Notes: generated from the sequence alone by a model not told the origin. Positions 8,389 through 16,431 are shown, counted from the stretch's first letter. The stretch is 42,338 bases of DNA from Proteocatella sp041738345 (GCA_041738345.1 JBGSPX010000019.1:1-42338); one strand, 5' to 3'. Numbers and translations are program-made.

Positions 8389-9939
8389 ATGGATATAGGA
8401 CAAAAAGATATAGAGCTTATAGTACAACAGGTACTAAAAAATGTTATGGCAGGGGTGCAACCATCAGCAGCAGGCAACACTGCAAATGCAGATAGTGCTG
8501 CAAAATCAGAGTTAAAAACCTATGTTCCAGGAATGCCACTTGAAGAATACAAACCAAAGGCGTCGTATAGCGCATACTCTCAAGCAAAAGTTTCAGTAAG
8601 CAGCGAGTTTGGAGTATTTGAGAGTATGGCAGATGCAGTAGATGCAGCATATGAAGCTCAAAAAATATATAGAACGAAATTTCAACTTAGAGATAGAGAA
8701 AGCCTTATTGAAAACATAAGAAAAGCATGCAGAAAAGAGGCACAAAATCTTGCTAAAATGGCAGTTGAAGAAACGGGGCTTGGAAGATATGAAGACAAGA
8801 TTCAAAAGAATCTTCTAGTTATAGACAAAACTCCAGGAACCGAATGCTTAACTACAGCGGCTATGTCAGGTGATGATGGACTTACAATAGTAGAGCATGC
8901 GCCATTTGGTGTAATTGGGGCAATAACTCCAGTAACAAACCCGACAGAAACTATAATAAACAATGTAATCTCAATGCTTGCAGGTGGAAATACTGTAGTA
9001 TTTAATGTACATCCAAGCGCAAAGAATTGCTGCAACTTTGTAGTTCAGCTTATAAATAAAGCTATAATAGAAGCAGGCGGACCAGCGAATCTAGTTGCTA
9101 TGGTAAAAAATCCTACATTAGAGACCGTATCAGAACTTAGCGGTAATGATAAAATAAGACTGATGGTAGGAACAGGCGGAATGCCGATGGTAAAATCGCT
9201 TTTAAGATCAGGCAAAAAAGTAATTGGAGCAGGGGCAGGAAATCCGCCAGTTATAGTGGATGAGACTGCAGATGTAAAAAGAGCAGCTAAAGAAATTTTC
9301 AAAGGAGCTTCTTTTGACAACAATCTGCTGTGCTTAGCAGAAAAAGAAGTGTTTGCAGTAGAAAGCATAGCAACAGATTTAATATACAATATGATACAAG
9401 AAGGGGCATTTTTACTTAATGATGCTCAATTAGACCAGATCATGAAGTTAGTACTGACATATGAAGAAACTCCAAATGGAAGAGAGTATCATACAAGTAA
9501 AAACTGGGTAGGAAAAGATGCAGGCAAAATGCTGGAAGCTATAGGAATACATGGAAAAACAGAGTGTAGATTACTTATCTGTGAAGTAGCACCTAATCAT
9601 CCATTTGTACTTTTAGAGCAGCTTATGCCAGTATTACCAATAGTAAAATGTAAAGACCTAGATGAAGCTATAAAATATGCAATGATTGCAGAGCATGGAA
9701 ATAGACATACAGCATCTATGTTCTCTCAAAATATAAATAACCTTACCCGCTTTGCAAGAGAAGTAGAAACTACAATATTTGTAAAAAATGCAGCAACCTT
9801 AGCAGGCGTAGGCTTCTTTGGAGAAGGACATACGACAATGACCATTGCAGGCCCTACAGGAGAAGGCATAACAAATGCTGTATCCTTTACAAGACAGCGA
9901 AGATGTGCCCTTAGCGAAGGCGGATTTAGAATAATATAG
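8389..9939 (+). CDS. CoA-acylating aldehyde dehydrogenase, microcompartment type (PduP/EutE-like)
   Basis: Oxidises the aldehyde released by the aldolase to acyl-CoA with NAD+ and CoA. At 516 residues it has an N-terminal amphipathic encapsulation helix (IGQKDIELIVQQVLKNV), a low-complexity Ala/Ser/Asn linker to about residue 50, then the dehydrogenase fold. The catalytic cysteine is Cys315 in NNLLCLAEKE. GVIGAITPVTNP and the C-terminal GEGHTTMTIAGPTGEG are typical of PduP/EutE. It starts five bases after the aldolase stop, so both are probably translated together and packed together. The acyl group could be acetyl or (methylthio)acetyl. Confidence 0.95.
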   Translation: MDIGQKDIELIVQQVLKNVMAGVQPSAAGNTANADSAAKSELKTYVPGMPLEEYKPKASYSAYSQAKVSVSSEFGVFESMADAVDAAYEAQKIYRTKFQLRDRESLIENIRKACRKEAQNLAKMAVEETGLGRYEDKIQKNLLVIDKTPGTECLTTAAMSGDDGLTIVEHAPFGVIGAITPVTNPTETIINNVISMLAGGNTVVFNVHPSAKNCCNFVVQLINKAIIEAGGPANLVAMVKNPTLETVSELSGNDKIRLMVGTGGMPMVKSLLRSGKKVIGAGAGNPPVIVDETADVKRAAKEIFKGASFDNNLLCLAEKEVFAVESIATDLIYNMIQEGAFLLNDAQLDQIMKLVLTYEETPNGREYHTSKNWVGKDAGKMLEAIGIHGKTECRLLICEVAPNHPFVLLEQLMPVLPIVKCKDLDEAIKYAMIAEHGNRHTASMFSQNINNLTRFAREVETTIFVKNAATLAGVGFFGEGHTTMTIAGPTGEGITNAVSFTRQRRCALSEGGFRII

Positions 9940-9992
9940 AACAGCTATCAATAAAGGAAGCATAGCTTCTAGTGAAAAGAGTAGGTAACAAT

Positions 9993-10313
9993 ATGGCAAT
10001 AGGATTTTTAGAAGTTGCGGGATATGGAGCGGCCTTATACGCTATGGACAAGGCTTGCAAGGCTACGGATATAAAGATACTTGGCATTGACACCATCAAT
10101 CCCAAGGACTCAAGTGCCAATATACCCTTAACAGTACAGGTTAAATTTGAAGGAAGTGTTTCAGAAGTCAAAATAGCTACTGAAATTGCAGGAGAAGCTG
10201 CCCTTAGATTTAATAGTGAAACTGAAATTATAACTAGTGTGATTGATAACCCATATGAGGGCACAAAATCACTGAGTACAATTTCAAAGGTAAAGATGAA
10301 TAAAGAAATATAA
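9993..10313 (+). CDS. Divergent BMC-H shell protein
   Basis: A bacterial microcompartment hexamer subunit of about 106 residues. I chose ATG 9993 over GTG 9972 because it places the usual BMC start (MAIGFLEVAGYGAALYAMD) after an AGTAGGT site. The fold is recognisable from the first helix and the VQVKFEGSVSEVKIATEIA segment. The canonical pore loop KIGSGL of its neighbours is replaced by a longer NPKDSS-type stretch, and it has a short C-terminal tail. It probably forms a distinct tile with a different pore. The following shell gene begins 12 bases after its stop. Confidence 0.85.
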   Translation: MAIGFLEVAGYGAALYAMDKACKATDIKILGIDTINPKDSSANIPLTVQVKFEGSVSEVKIATEIAGEAALRFNSETEIITSVIDNPYEGTKSLSTISKVKMNKEI

Positions 10314-10324
10314 TGGAGGTACTT

Positions 10325-10597
10325 ATGTCAGCGATAGGAATGATTGAAACAAGAGGGCTTACTGCATCAATAGAAGCCGCAGATGCAATGCTAAAAGCCG
10401 CAGGGGTAGAGCTTGTAGGTACAGAAAAAATCGGGTCAGGATTAATTACTGTAATAGTAAAAGGAGAAGTAGGTGCAGTTAAGGCAGCAACTGAAGCAGG
10501 TGCAGAAGCAGCATCAAGACTTGGCGAACTAGTATGCGTACACGTAATTGCTAGACCTCACAATGATACTGCAAATATCCTTCCAGGAACCAAGTAG
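10325..10597 (+). CDS. Canonical BMC-H shell protein
   Basis: A 90-residue hexameric shell protein of the PduA/EutM class. The start at 10325 (MSAIGMIETRG) lies five bases after GGAGG; an earlier ATG at 10313 overlaps that site and is unlikely. It has the first-helix motif GLTASIEAADAMLKAAGV, the pore loop KIGSGL and the packing motif VGAVKAATEAGAEAA. It is about 80% identical by eye to the shell protein at 11028-11300, so the pair probably arose by duplication. It should make up much of the shell facets. Confidence 0.96.
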   Translation: MSAIGMIETRGLTASIEAADAMLKAAGVELVGTEKIGSGLITVIVKGEVGAVKAATEAGAEAASRLGELVCVHVIARPHNDTANILPGTK

Positions 10598-10605
10598 AGA
10601 ATATT

Positions 10606-11031
10606 ATGAAGAATTTTAATGCAATAGGTGTAGTAGAGATAAATTTTTTCACAAATGCACTTATAGTGCTTGATGAAATGCTTAAATCATCAGATGTACA
10701 CTTAGTAGCTTGTGAAAAAAAACTAGGTGGGAGAATGGTTACTATAATCGTAGCAGGGGATACATCATCCGTTAATGCCTCAGTAGAAACCGCCATAGCT
10801 TCAGGAGATAAAATCGGAGCAGACAATATAAAAGTAGCAGTAAGTATTTCGAATCCGCATCCTGAAATAAGAAAGCTCCTAAACCTTATAACGCAAGATA
10901 CCCCAAAAACAGAAGAAACAAAAGAAATTGCAGTGGCAGCGGAACTAAACGCTGTAGAAGAACTTGAAATCGAACAAAATACAGAAAATATACAAATTGA
11001 AAAACCAAAACCGAGGAGGAAAAAACAATGA
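10606..11031 (+). CDS. BMC-H shell protein with C-terminal extension
   Basis: A BMC-domain protein of 141 residues. Residues 1-90 form the hexamer fold (AIGVVEINFFTNALIVLDEMLKSS, pore loop KKLGGRM). The remaining ~50 residues are a Glu-rich linker ending in the strongly basic KPKPRRKKQ. Extended BMC-H proteins of this layout (compare PduK and EutK) are thought to recruit cargo or bind nucleic acid, but I see no Fe-S cysteines or helix-turn-helix here. Its stop overlaps the next shell start (ATGA at 11028-11031), so the two are translationally coupled. Confidence 0.9.
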   Translation: MKNFNAIGVVEINFFTNALIVLDEMLKSSDVHLVACEKKLGGRMVTIIVAGDTSSVNASVETAIASGDKIGADNIKVAVSISNPHPEIRKLLNLITQDTPKTEETKEIAVAAELNAVEELEIEQNTENIQIEKPKPRRKKQ

Positions 11032-11300
11032 AAGCAGTAGGAATGATTGAAACAAGAGGATTAGTAGCATCAATAGAGGCAGCAGACGCAATGCTTAAAT
11101 CAGCAGAGGTAGAATTAGTAGGTACAGAAAAAATAGGTTCAGGATTAGTAACTGTAATAGTACAGGGCGATGTAGGCGCAGTAAAAGCTGCTACAGAAAG
11201 CGGTGCAGAAGCAGCATCAAGACTTGGAGAAGTAGTGTCAGTACACGTAATCCCAAGACCACATTCAGATATAAGTGCAATTCTTCCATGCATTAAGTAG
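11028..11300 (+). CDS. Canonical BMC-H shell protein
   Basis: A 90-residue PduA/EutM-type hexamer protein with GMIETRGLVASIEAADAML, pore loop KIGSGLVT and RPHSDISAILP at the C-terminus. AGGAGG lies in the end of the preceding gene. It is nearly a copy of the protein at 10325-10597; differences cluster in the surface helix and tail. It is followed by a stable hairpin and a longer gap, which suggests that the shell portion of the transcript is kept at a higher level than the part downstream. Confidence 0.96.
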   Translation: MKAVGMIETRGLVASIEAADAMLKSAEVELVGTEKIGSGLVTVIVQGDVGAVKAATESGAEAASRLGEVVSVHVIPRPHSDISAILPCIK

Positions 11301-11321
11301 TTATAAAAAACTGTAATCATT

Positions 11322-11357
11322 AGGAGAATTGGCACTTAAATAAGAGCTAGTTCTCCT
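11322..11357 (+). promoter_or_regulatory. Hairpin between shell genes and pduL
   Basis: AGGAGAA at 11322-11328 pairs with TTCTCCT at 11351-11357, and the flanking bases extend the stem with G-U pairs. No T-run follows. Its place after four abundant shell genes fits an mRNA stabiliser or processing site that sets stoichiometry. It also buries a decoy AGGAG sequence. Confidence 0.5.
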
Positions 11358-11402
11358 TAGATAACAATGTAAAAGATATAAGAAATCGAAAGAGGTATCA
11401 AT

Positions 11403-12050
11403 TTGAATACTGAAAATATAGTAACTCAAATTACAGAACTGGTATTAGCAGAAATAAAAAAAATGCAATCTAGAGAAAATCTAATTCCAGTAGGAATTTC
11501 TGCAAGACATCTTCACCTTACTCAAGAACAGGTAGAAGTTTTATTTGGCAAAGGCCATCAACTTACATTTTTAAAACCACTTAGTCAGACTGGACAGTTT
11601 GCGGCAAAAGAAACCGTAACCCTAAAAGGGCCAAAAGGAGTTATTGAAAAAGTAAGAATTTTAGGACCTGTAAGGCCTCATGTACAAGTAGAAGTATCTA
11701 TGACGGATGCAAGAACGCTAGGTCTAAATCCACCAGTAAGAGAATCTGGAAAACTTGAAAATACTCCGGGTATTTTAATAAAAGGTACAGTAGGTCAAAT
11801 AGAAACTCAAGATGGAGTAATCGTAGCGCAAAGACATGCCCATATGTCGCTTGAAGATGCTGAGAGCTTTGGGATATCAGATGGAGAATATATAAGAGTA
11901 TTTGTAGACGGTGAAAGTGGTGGAACCATGGAGCCTGTAAAAGTTAGAGTAAATAAAAATTATGTTTTAGATTTACATTTAGATACAGATAATGCTAATG
12001 CGTTTGGACTTTCGCAGGGACAACAGCTTAGATTTGAAAAAATAAAGTAA
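11403..12050 (+). CDS. pduL: PduL-type phosphotransacylase with encapsulation peptide
   Basis: Transfers the acyl group from acyl-CoA to phosphate, regenerating CoA inside the shell and giving acyl-phosphate for ATP formation outside. It has 215 residues. The N-terminal amphipathic helix (ENIVTQITELVLAEIKKM) is the targeting peptide. Two zinc sites follow: ISARHLHLT near residue 35 and AQRHAHMS near residue 140, both PduL signatures. The TTG start at 11403 follows AGAGGTA. It completes the aldehyde dehydrogenase/phosphotransacylase/alcohol dehydrogenase core shared by metabolosomes. No acetate kinase gene is present in the window. Confidence 0.95.
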   Translation: MNTENIVTQITELVLAEIKKMQSRENLIPVGISARHLHLTQEQVEVLFGKGHQLTFLKPLSQTGQFAAKETVTLKGPKGVIEKVRILGPVRPHVQVEVSMTDARTLGLNPPVRESGKLENTPGILIKGTVGQIETQDGVIVAQRHAHMSLEDAESFGISDGEYIRVFVDGESGGTMEPVKVRVNKNYVLDLHLDTDNANAFGLSQGQQLRFEKIK

Positions 12051-12069
12051 AGCAGTGAGGAGCGTGTAT

Positions 12070-12330
12070 ATGATATTAGGAAAAGTAGTAGGAAATATAG
12101 TATCCACAAGGAAATGTCAAAATTTAGTAGGTTATAAACTGCTTACAATAGAGCCGCTTTTTGGAGAGAAAAAAGATATATTTGTAGCGGCTGACAAGCT
12201 AGGAGCAGGTATTGGAGAATGCGTACTAATAACTACTGATAATACAACTCAGCATGCTTTAGAAAGTGCAGCTCCAATAGATGCTTTAGTAGTAGGGATT
12301 GTAGATTCGATTCCACAGATAGAGGAATAG
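12070..12330 (+). CDS. BMC-P pentameric vertex protein (EutN/CcmL family)
   Basis: A pentamer protein that caps the shell vertices. The start at 12070 lies seven bases after GAGGAG and gives the family opening MILGKVVGNIVST followed by LVGYKLLTI. The C-terminal half has GAGIGECVLITTDN and the invariant-type ALVVGIVDSI. Its 86 residues are normal for EutN. It is the only vertex protein in the locus, and no trimeric BMC-T gene is present. Confidence 0.95.
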   Translation: MILGKVVGNIVSTRKCQNLVGYKLLTIEPLFGEKKDIFVAADKLGAGIGECVLITTDNTTQHALESAAPIDALVVGIVDSIPQIEE

Positions 12331-12339
12331 GGGATTACT

Positions 12340-13461
12340 ATGGAAAAAATAAAAATATTAGCAGTGCAGGACCCTGCGGTAAGCGTATATGTAGATAAAA
12401 ACTATGATATACTGAAAAACTTCCCCGAAAAAAATGTAGAGATAGAATTTGATATAGTGCCTTGGGACAATTACTTTGAAAAGATGATCAATTCCTTCAA
12501 TGGAGATGCAGACTATGACATAGTTATGGTAGCTGGGCATCTGTGGCTTAGAGATTTTGTGGAAAAAGATTATCTTGCAGAATTGAACTATGATTTTGAA
12601 GATATAGTTCCTGTGATTGCACAGGAGATGACCTACAATGGAAAAACTTATCTATCACCATCATTTTGCGATGGACATATGATTGCATATAGAAAAAGTG
12701 TACTTGAAAAAGTATTAGGGGAATTGCCAAAAGCGATTATAAAAACAGATGAATTTATAGAAATCGCAGAAAAATTACATAAAGCAGGCTACAATACCCC
12801 AATCGCTTTAAAAGCAAGTGCTTCAGAAATATTATTAGATGCCCTTCCATACCTTAGAAGTAAAGGTAAAGATGTATATAGTATACAAAATGAAAATGTA
12901 AAATGTAACATATCAGAAATGAAAACCGAACTTGAAAAATACGTAGCTTTAAAAGCATTAGCCCCAAAAGATACGAATACTTATGGGAATGATGAGATAA
13001 AAAAGGTACTTTCAAATAAAGATGTAATTATGGCAACTACTTGGAGTGGACAACTTGGAGTAGTTATGAAAGATTGTATAGAAAAAGAAGACCTCGGCTT
13101 TATGACCTTTGAAACTGCATGGAATGTAACTTGGTCCTTTGCCGTAAACAAGAAAAGCAAAAATAAAGACTTAGCTGAAAAACTATTGGCATATCTTAGA
13201 AGCAAGGAAGTAGATGCTCTAGCAGGCGAATACTGCGGGGCTCCAGTTAGAAAATCCAATTATGAGGATGGAAGAGATAAGTTTTCATGGTATGATGTTC
13301 AGCTAGAAATGATAGAAAAGTATGCAAAACCATTTGAAGCGATATCAAATTCAGGGGATAAAAATGCAGTGCTTTATGAGGCAATATATAGTGTATTTAC
13401 AGGACAAAAAGAAATAAATGAAGCTTTGGAAGAAGCTCAGCGTAAAATAGACTCCCTATAG
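12340..13461 (+). CDS. Solute-binding-protein-fold protein without signal peptide
   Basis: It resembles the family 1 extracellular solute-binding proteins (sugar ABC receptors). The sequence has PWDNYFEKM, DIVMVAGHLWLRDFVEK, a TYLSPSFCDGHMIAYRKSVLEK segment and TTWSGQLGVVM. The N-terminus starts directly with MEKIKILAVQDPAVS: no basic-hydrophobic leader and no lipobox, so the protein should be cytosolic. It starts ten bases after the vertex gene, inside the microcompartment operon. Possible roles are binding a sugar phosphate or aldehyde, sensing, or sitting in the lumen. I cannot choose among them. A lost leader from a former ABC receptor is also possible. Confidence 0.75.
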   Translation: MEKIKILAVQDPAVSVYVDKNYDILKNFPEKNVEIEFDIVPWDNYFEKMINSFNGDADYDIVMVAGHLWLRDFVEKDYLAELNYDFEDIVPVIAQEMTYNGKTYLSPSFCDGHMIAYRKSVLEKVLGELPKAIIKTDEFIEIAEKLHKAGYNTPIALKASASEILLDALPYLRSKGKDVYSIQNENVKCNISEMKTELEKYVALKALAPKDTNTYGNDEIKKVLSNKDVIMATTWSGQLGVVMKDCIEKEDLGFMTFETAWNVTWSFAVNKKSKNKDLAEKLLAYLRSKEVDALAGEYCGAPVRKSNYEDGRDKFSWYDVQLEMIEKYAKPFEAISNSGDKNAVLYEAIYSVFTGQKEINEALEEAQRKIDSL

Positions 13462-13476
13462 TGAAAGGAGAAAGCT

Positions 13477-14808
13477 TTGAAGGTAGTAGTAATAGGCGGA
13501 GTAGCAGCAGGAATGTCAGCCGCTTCAAAAATAAAGAGAATAGATAATAGCGTAGAGATAGTAGTTTATGAAAAAGGTGGATATCTATCATATGGCGCAT
13601 GTGGCCTACCATATTATGTAGGGGGATTCAATCATGACTATACTAAGATGATAGCAAGAAGCCGTGAAGAATTTGAAAAAAGTGGAATAAAAACCCATCT
13701 GCACCATGAAGTATTAAAAGTAGTACCTTCAGAGAAGAAACTACTAGTGAGAAATCATGATACCGGAGATATATTCATAGATAGTTATGACAAGCTTATG
13801 GTATCTACAGGTGCATATGCGATAAAACCACCAATAGAAGGCATTGACAAGCAGAGAATACATCAACTTAAAACTCTAGAAGATGGCTTAAAGCTAAAAG
13901 AAATTGCAGAAAGTCCACATATAAAAAATGTAGTAGTAGTAGGTGGCGGCTATATAGGGATAGAATGCGTAGATGCATTTTTGCATATGAATAAAAATGT
14001 AACTTGTATAGAATTTGCAGATAAAATTCTTATGCCATTTGACAAAGAACTTTCAGAACTAGCAGAAGAAGAACTTAGAGTTAAGGGTGCTACATTAAAA
14101 ACTGGTGAAAAAGTAATTGCAATAAAAGGAAACGATACTGTTCAATCAGTAGTTACAGACAAAGGTGAATATAAAGCAGATTTAGTAGTACTTTCAATAG
14201 GAGTAAGACCAGCAACTGGATTCTTAAAAGATACAGGAATACAGATGGCGCCAAATGGAGCGCTTATAGTAGATAGAGAACTAAGAACGTCAATAACTGA
14301 CATATGGGCAGCAGGCGATTGCTCATTAGTATATCATAAGGGACTTGAAGAAAACAGCTTTTTAGCACTTGGAACCGTAGCTAACAAATGTGGCAGAATA
14401 GCGGGCGAAAATATAATGGGTGCACATACAAAATTTGTAGGCGCACTTGGCTCAGCTGCGATAAAGGTGTGTGATATAGAGCTTGGAAGAACAGGGCTTG
14501 GAGAAGCAGACGCGAAAAGGCTTGCAATAAAATACAAAACCGTAGTCATAGAAGCCTATGACCATCCACCATATTATCCAGACCAGAGTCCAATCAGGAT
14601 AAAACTTATTTACGAAGAAGGCACCAAAAAGCTTTTAGGCGCTCAAACCGCTGGAAGAAAAGGTGCAGTGCTAAGAGTGGATGTATTTGCTGTAGCCATT
14701 CATAACAAGATGACTACCGATGAATTAGGTATGACAGATTTAGTGTATGCCCCACCATTTGCAGGGGTGTGGGACGCGATTCATATAGCGTGTAATGCAG
14801 CAAAGTAG
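13477..14808 (+). CDS. CoA-disulfide reductase / NADH oxidase-like flavoprotein
   Basis: A pyridine-nucleotide-disulfide oxidoreductase of 443 residues with a single active cysteine (Cys42 in SYGACGLPYY), the arrangement of CoA-disulfide reductases, NADH oxidases and NADPH-sulfur reductases. The FAD-binding motif VVIGGVAAGMSAA is at residues 3-15, the NAD(P)H-binding VVVVGGGYIGIE near residue 150, and the FAD motif WAAGDCS near residue 275. The TTG start follows AAAGGAG. In this locus it could keep CoA reduced, oxidise NADH, or act on sulfur species from methylthio compounds; the sequence does not decide. Confidence 0.85.
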   Translation: MKVVVIGGVAAGMSAASKIKRIDNSVEIVVYEKGGYLSYGACGLPYYVGGFNHDYTKMIARSREEFEKSGIKTHLHHEVLKVVPSEKKLLVRNHDTGDIFIDSYDKLMVSTGAYAIKPPIEGIDKQRIHQLKTLEDGLKLKEIAESPHIKNVVVVGGGYIGIECVDAFLHMNKNVTCIEFADKILMPFDKELSELAEEELRVKGATLKTGEKVIAIKGNDTVQSVVTDKGEYKADLVVLSIGVRPATGFLKDTGIQMAPNGALIVDRELRTSITDIWAAGDCSLVYHKGLEENSFLALGTVANKCGRIAGENIMGAHTKFVGALGSAAIKVCDIELGRTGLGEADAKRLAIKYKTVVIEAYDHPPYYPDQSPIRIKLIYEEGTKKLLGAQTAGRKGAVLRVDVFAVAIHNKMTTDELGMTDLVYAPPFAGVWDAIHIACNAAK

Positions 14809-14871
14809 CCAGCTCCAAAATAGTAGCGATTAAAAAATAGCAATGCAAGTAGAACGAGAAAGGAGATTTCC

Positions 14872-15681
14872 TTGAATAAATTAATGACGATAGAAGATGC
14901 AGTTTCACTGATAAAAGACGGTGATGTATTAGGCATTGGAGGGAATGTACTCCATAGAGCACCTATGTCACTTGTAAGAGAAGTTGTAAGACAGAAAAAA
15001 CAGAGCTTACAGCTTGTGAAAACCGCAGGGGCAATGGATGTGGACATGCTTTGCTTTGGAAACTGCGTAAAAAGTGTAGATGCAGGCTTCATAAGCTATG
15101 AAACCGAATTTTCCCTAGCAGACCATTATAGAAAAGCAGTTCAAAATGGTATAGTCAAGGGCAATGAACATGCCTGTTATACGGTTATGAGTGCACTTAG
15201 AGCTTCAGCGTATGGAATACCATTCATGCCCGTAAAAGGCCTAGTGATAAGCGATTTGATACAAGCAAATGATTACTTTACTAAGATAAAAGACCCGTTT
15301 TCGGGAGAAGATATTACTGTAGTGCAGGCAATACGCCCTGATGTCAGTATAATTCATGCTCAAGAAGCAGATAAGGACGGCAATATCTATATAGATGGGC
15401 CTAAATTTGATGATGTACTTTTGGCAAAGGCTTCAAAAAAAGTGATTGTAAGTGTGGAGAAGATATCGGAAACTTCAAAATTTGAGACTAGTGGCCAAAA
15501 AGCAGATATACCTCATTTTATGGTTTCTGCAATTGTAAAAATTGAAGCAGGCGCAACACCTTGTTCATGCCAAGGCTATTATGATATAGACAGAGACCAT
15601 ATAAAATTATTTAAATCCCTAAAAAATACTGCTGAGTTAGGTCAGTATCTTGAGGGCCTAAAAACGATAGACTGTAGATAG
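14872..15681 (+). CDS. CoA-transferase-like protein, subunit A (GctA/IpdA family)
   Basis: Alpha subunit of a class I CoA-transferase-fold enzyme (269 residues). Visible are the N-terminal SLIKDGDVLGIGGN and the C-terminal VSIIHAQEADKDGNIYIDGP typical of glutaconate-type subunits. The TTG start follows AAAGGAG at a normal distance. The partner gene begins 11 bases downstream. As a true CoA-transferase it could move CoA from the acyl-CoA product to another acid, but the partner lacks the expected catalytic glutamate, so the reaction is open. Confidence 0.82.
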   Translation: MNKLMTIEDAVSLIKDGDVLGIGGNVLHRAPMSLVREVVRQKKQSLQLVKTAGAMDVDMLCFGNCVKSVDAGFISYETEFSLADHYRKAVQNGIVKGNEHACYTVMSALRASAYGIPFMPVKGLVISDLIQANDYFTKIKDPFSGEDITVVQAIRPDVSIIHAQEADKDGNIYIDGPKFDDVLLAKASKKVIVSVEKISETSKFETSGQKADIPHFMVSAIVKIEAGATPCSCQGYYDIDRDHIKLFKSLKNTAELGQYLEGLKTIDCR

Positions 15682-15691
15682 GAGGAAACAG

Positions 15692-16420
15692 ATGAGTAAT
15701 ACACAAAATTATAGAGTATGCGATATCATGGTATGTGAGATGGCAAGACTTATAAAAGATGGAAATACTGTATTTCATGGAGTTTCCTCTCATATGCCTA
15801 TGATTGCAACCTTGCTAGCAAAAGCACTTCATGCACCAAATGCAGTCCATCTAAACATCCCCGGAGGCGTAGACCCAAAAGTAGAAAAGCTTCAAAAATA
15901 CTCAAGTGCAGGAACAGCGCTTACTAAGAGTAGTGTTTCAGATTTTCCACTTTCAGATATATTTGACCTTTCGATGAGGGGCGGACTAGACGTAGCGTTT
16001 TTAAGTGGAATCCAATTTGACAATGTAGGCAATGTAAATGCTTCAGTTATAGGAGATTATAAGAAGCCTAAGGTTAGAATGCCAGGTGGAGCGGGAAGCG
16101 CAGTACTTATACCTACTGCAAAAAGTGCAGTTATCTGGAGAACAAAGCATGACAAAAGAACCTTTGTAGAAAAAGTCGATTTTGTAACTACAAGAGGAAA
16201 TATAGATAGAATAATTACCCCACTTTGCGTATTTAGAATGTATAATGGTCAGCTTATACTAGAAAGCATACATCCACATTCAAGCATTGAGGAGATAGCA
16301 CAAAATACAGGCTTTGAAATAAGATATATAGACATAAAATACACGCAAACCCCGACGAGCCTTGAACTTGAAATGCTTAGAAAAATAGACCCTGATGATT
16401 ATAGAAATATGGAATTTTAA
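15692..16420 (+). CDS. CoA-transferase-like protein, subunit B, apparently without catalytic Glu
   Basis: Beta subunit partner (242 residues) with GIQFDNVGNVNASVIGDYKKP and RMPGGAGSA, both clearly of the glutaconate CoA-transferase beta / IpdB family. In the glutaconate enzyme the catalytic glutamate lies in a VESG motif that follows the APD segment. The corresponding place here, after HAPNAVHLN, reads IPGG, so the glutamate appears replaced by proline. The mycobacterial IpdAB pair also lacks that glutamate and is a hydrolase rather than a transferase. The alignment was made by eye. The AGGAGG site and close spacing to subunit A indicate a heteromer. Confidence 0.8.
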   Translation: MSNTQNYRVCDIMVCEMARLIKDGNTVFHGVSSHMPMIATLLAKALHAPNAVHLNIPGGVDPKVEKLQKYSSAGTALTKSSVSDFPLSDIFDLSMRGGLDVAFLSGIQFDNVGNVNASVIGDYKKPKVRMPGGAGSAVLIPTAKSAVIWRTKHDKRTFVEKVDFVTTRGNIDRIITPLCVFRMYNGQLILESIHPHSSIEEIAQNTGFEIRYIDIKYTQTPTSLELEMLRKIDPDDYRNMEF

Positions 16421-16431
16421 GAGGTGCAAAT

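Noticed and set aside
7524..9939. A fucose/rhamnose or propanediol microcompartment
   Set aside because: The aldolase is of the fuculose-phosphate class, but there is no fucose or rhamnose isomerase or kinase, no diol dehydratase and no glycyl radical enzyme. The kinase and isomerase are clearly of the MtnK and MtnA type.
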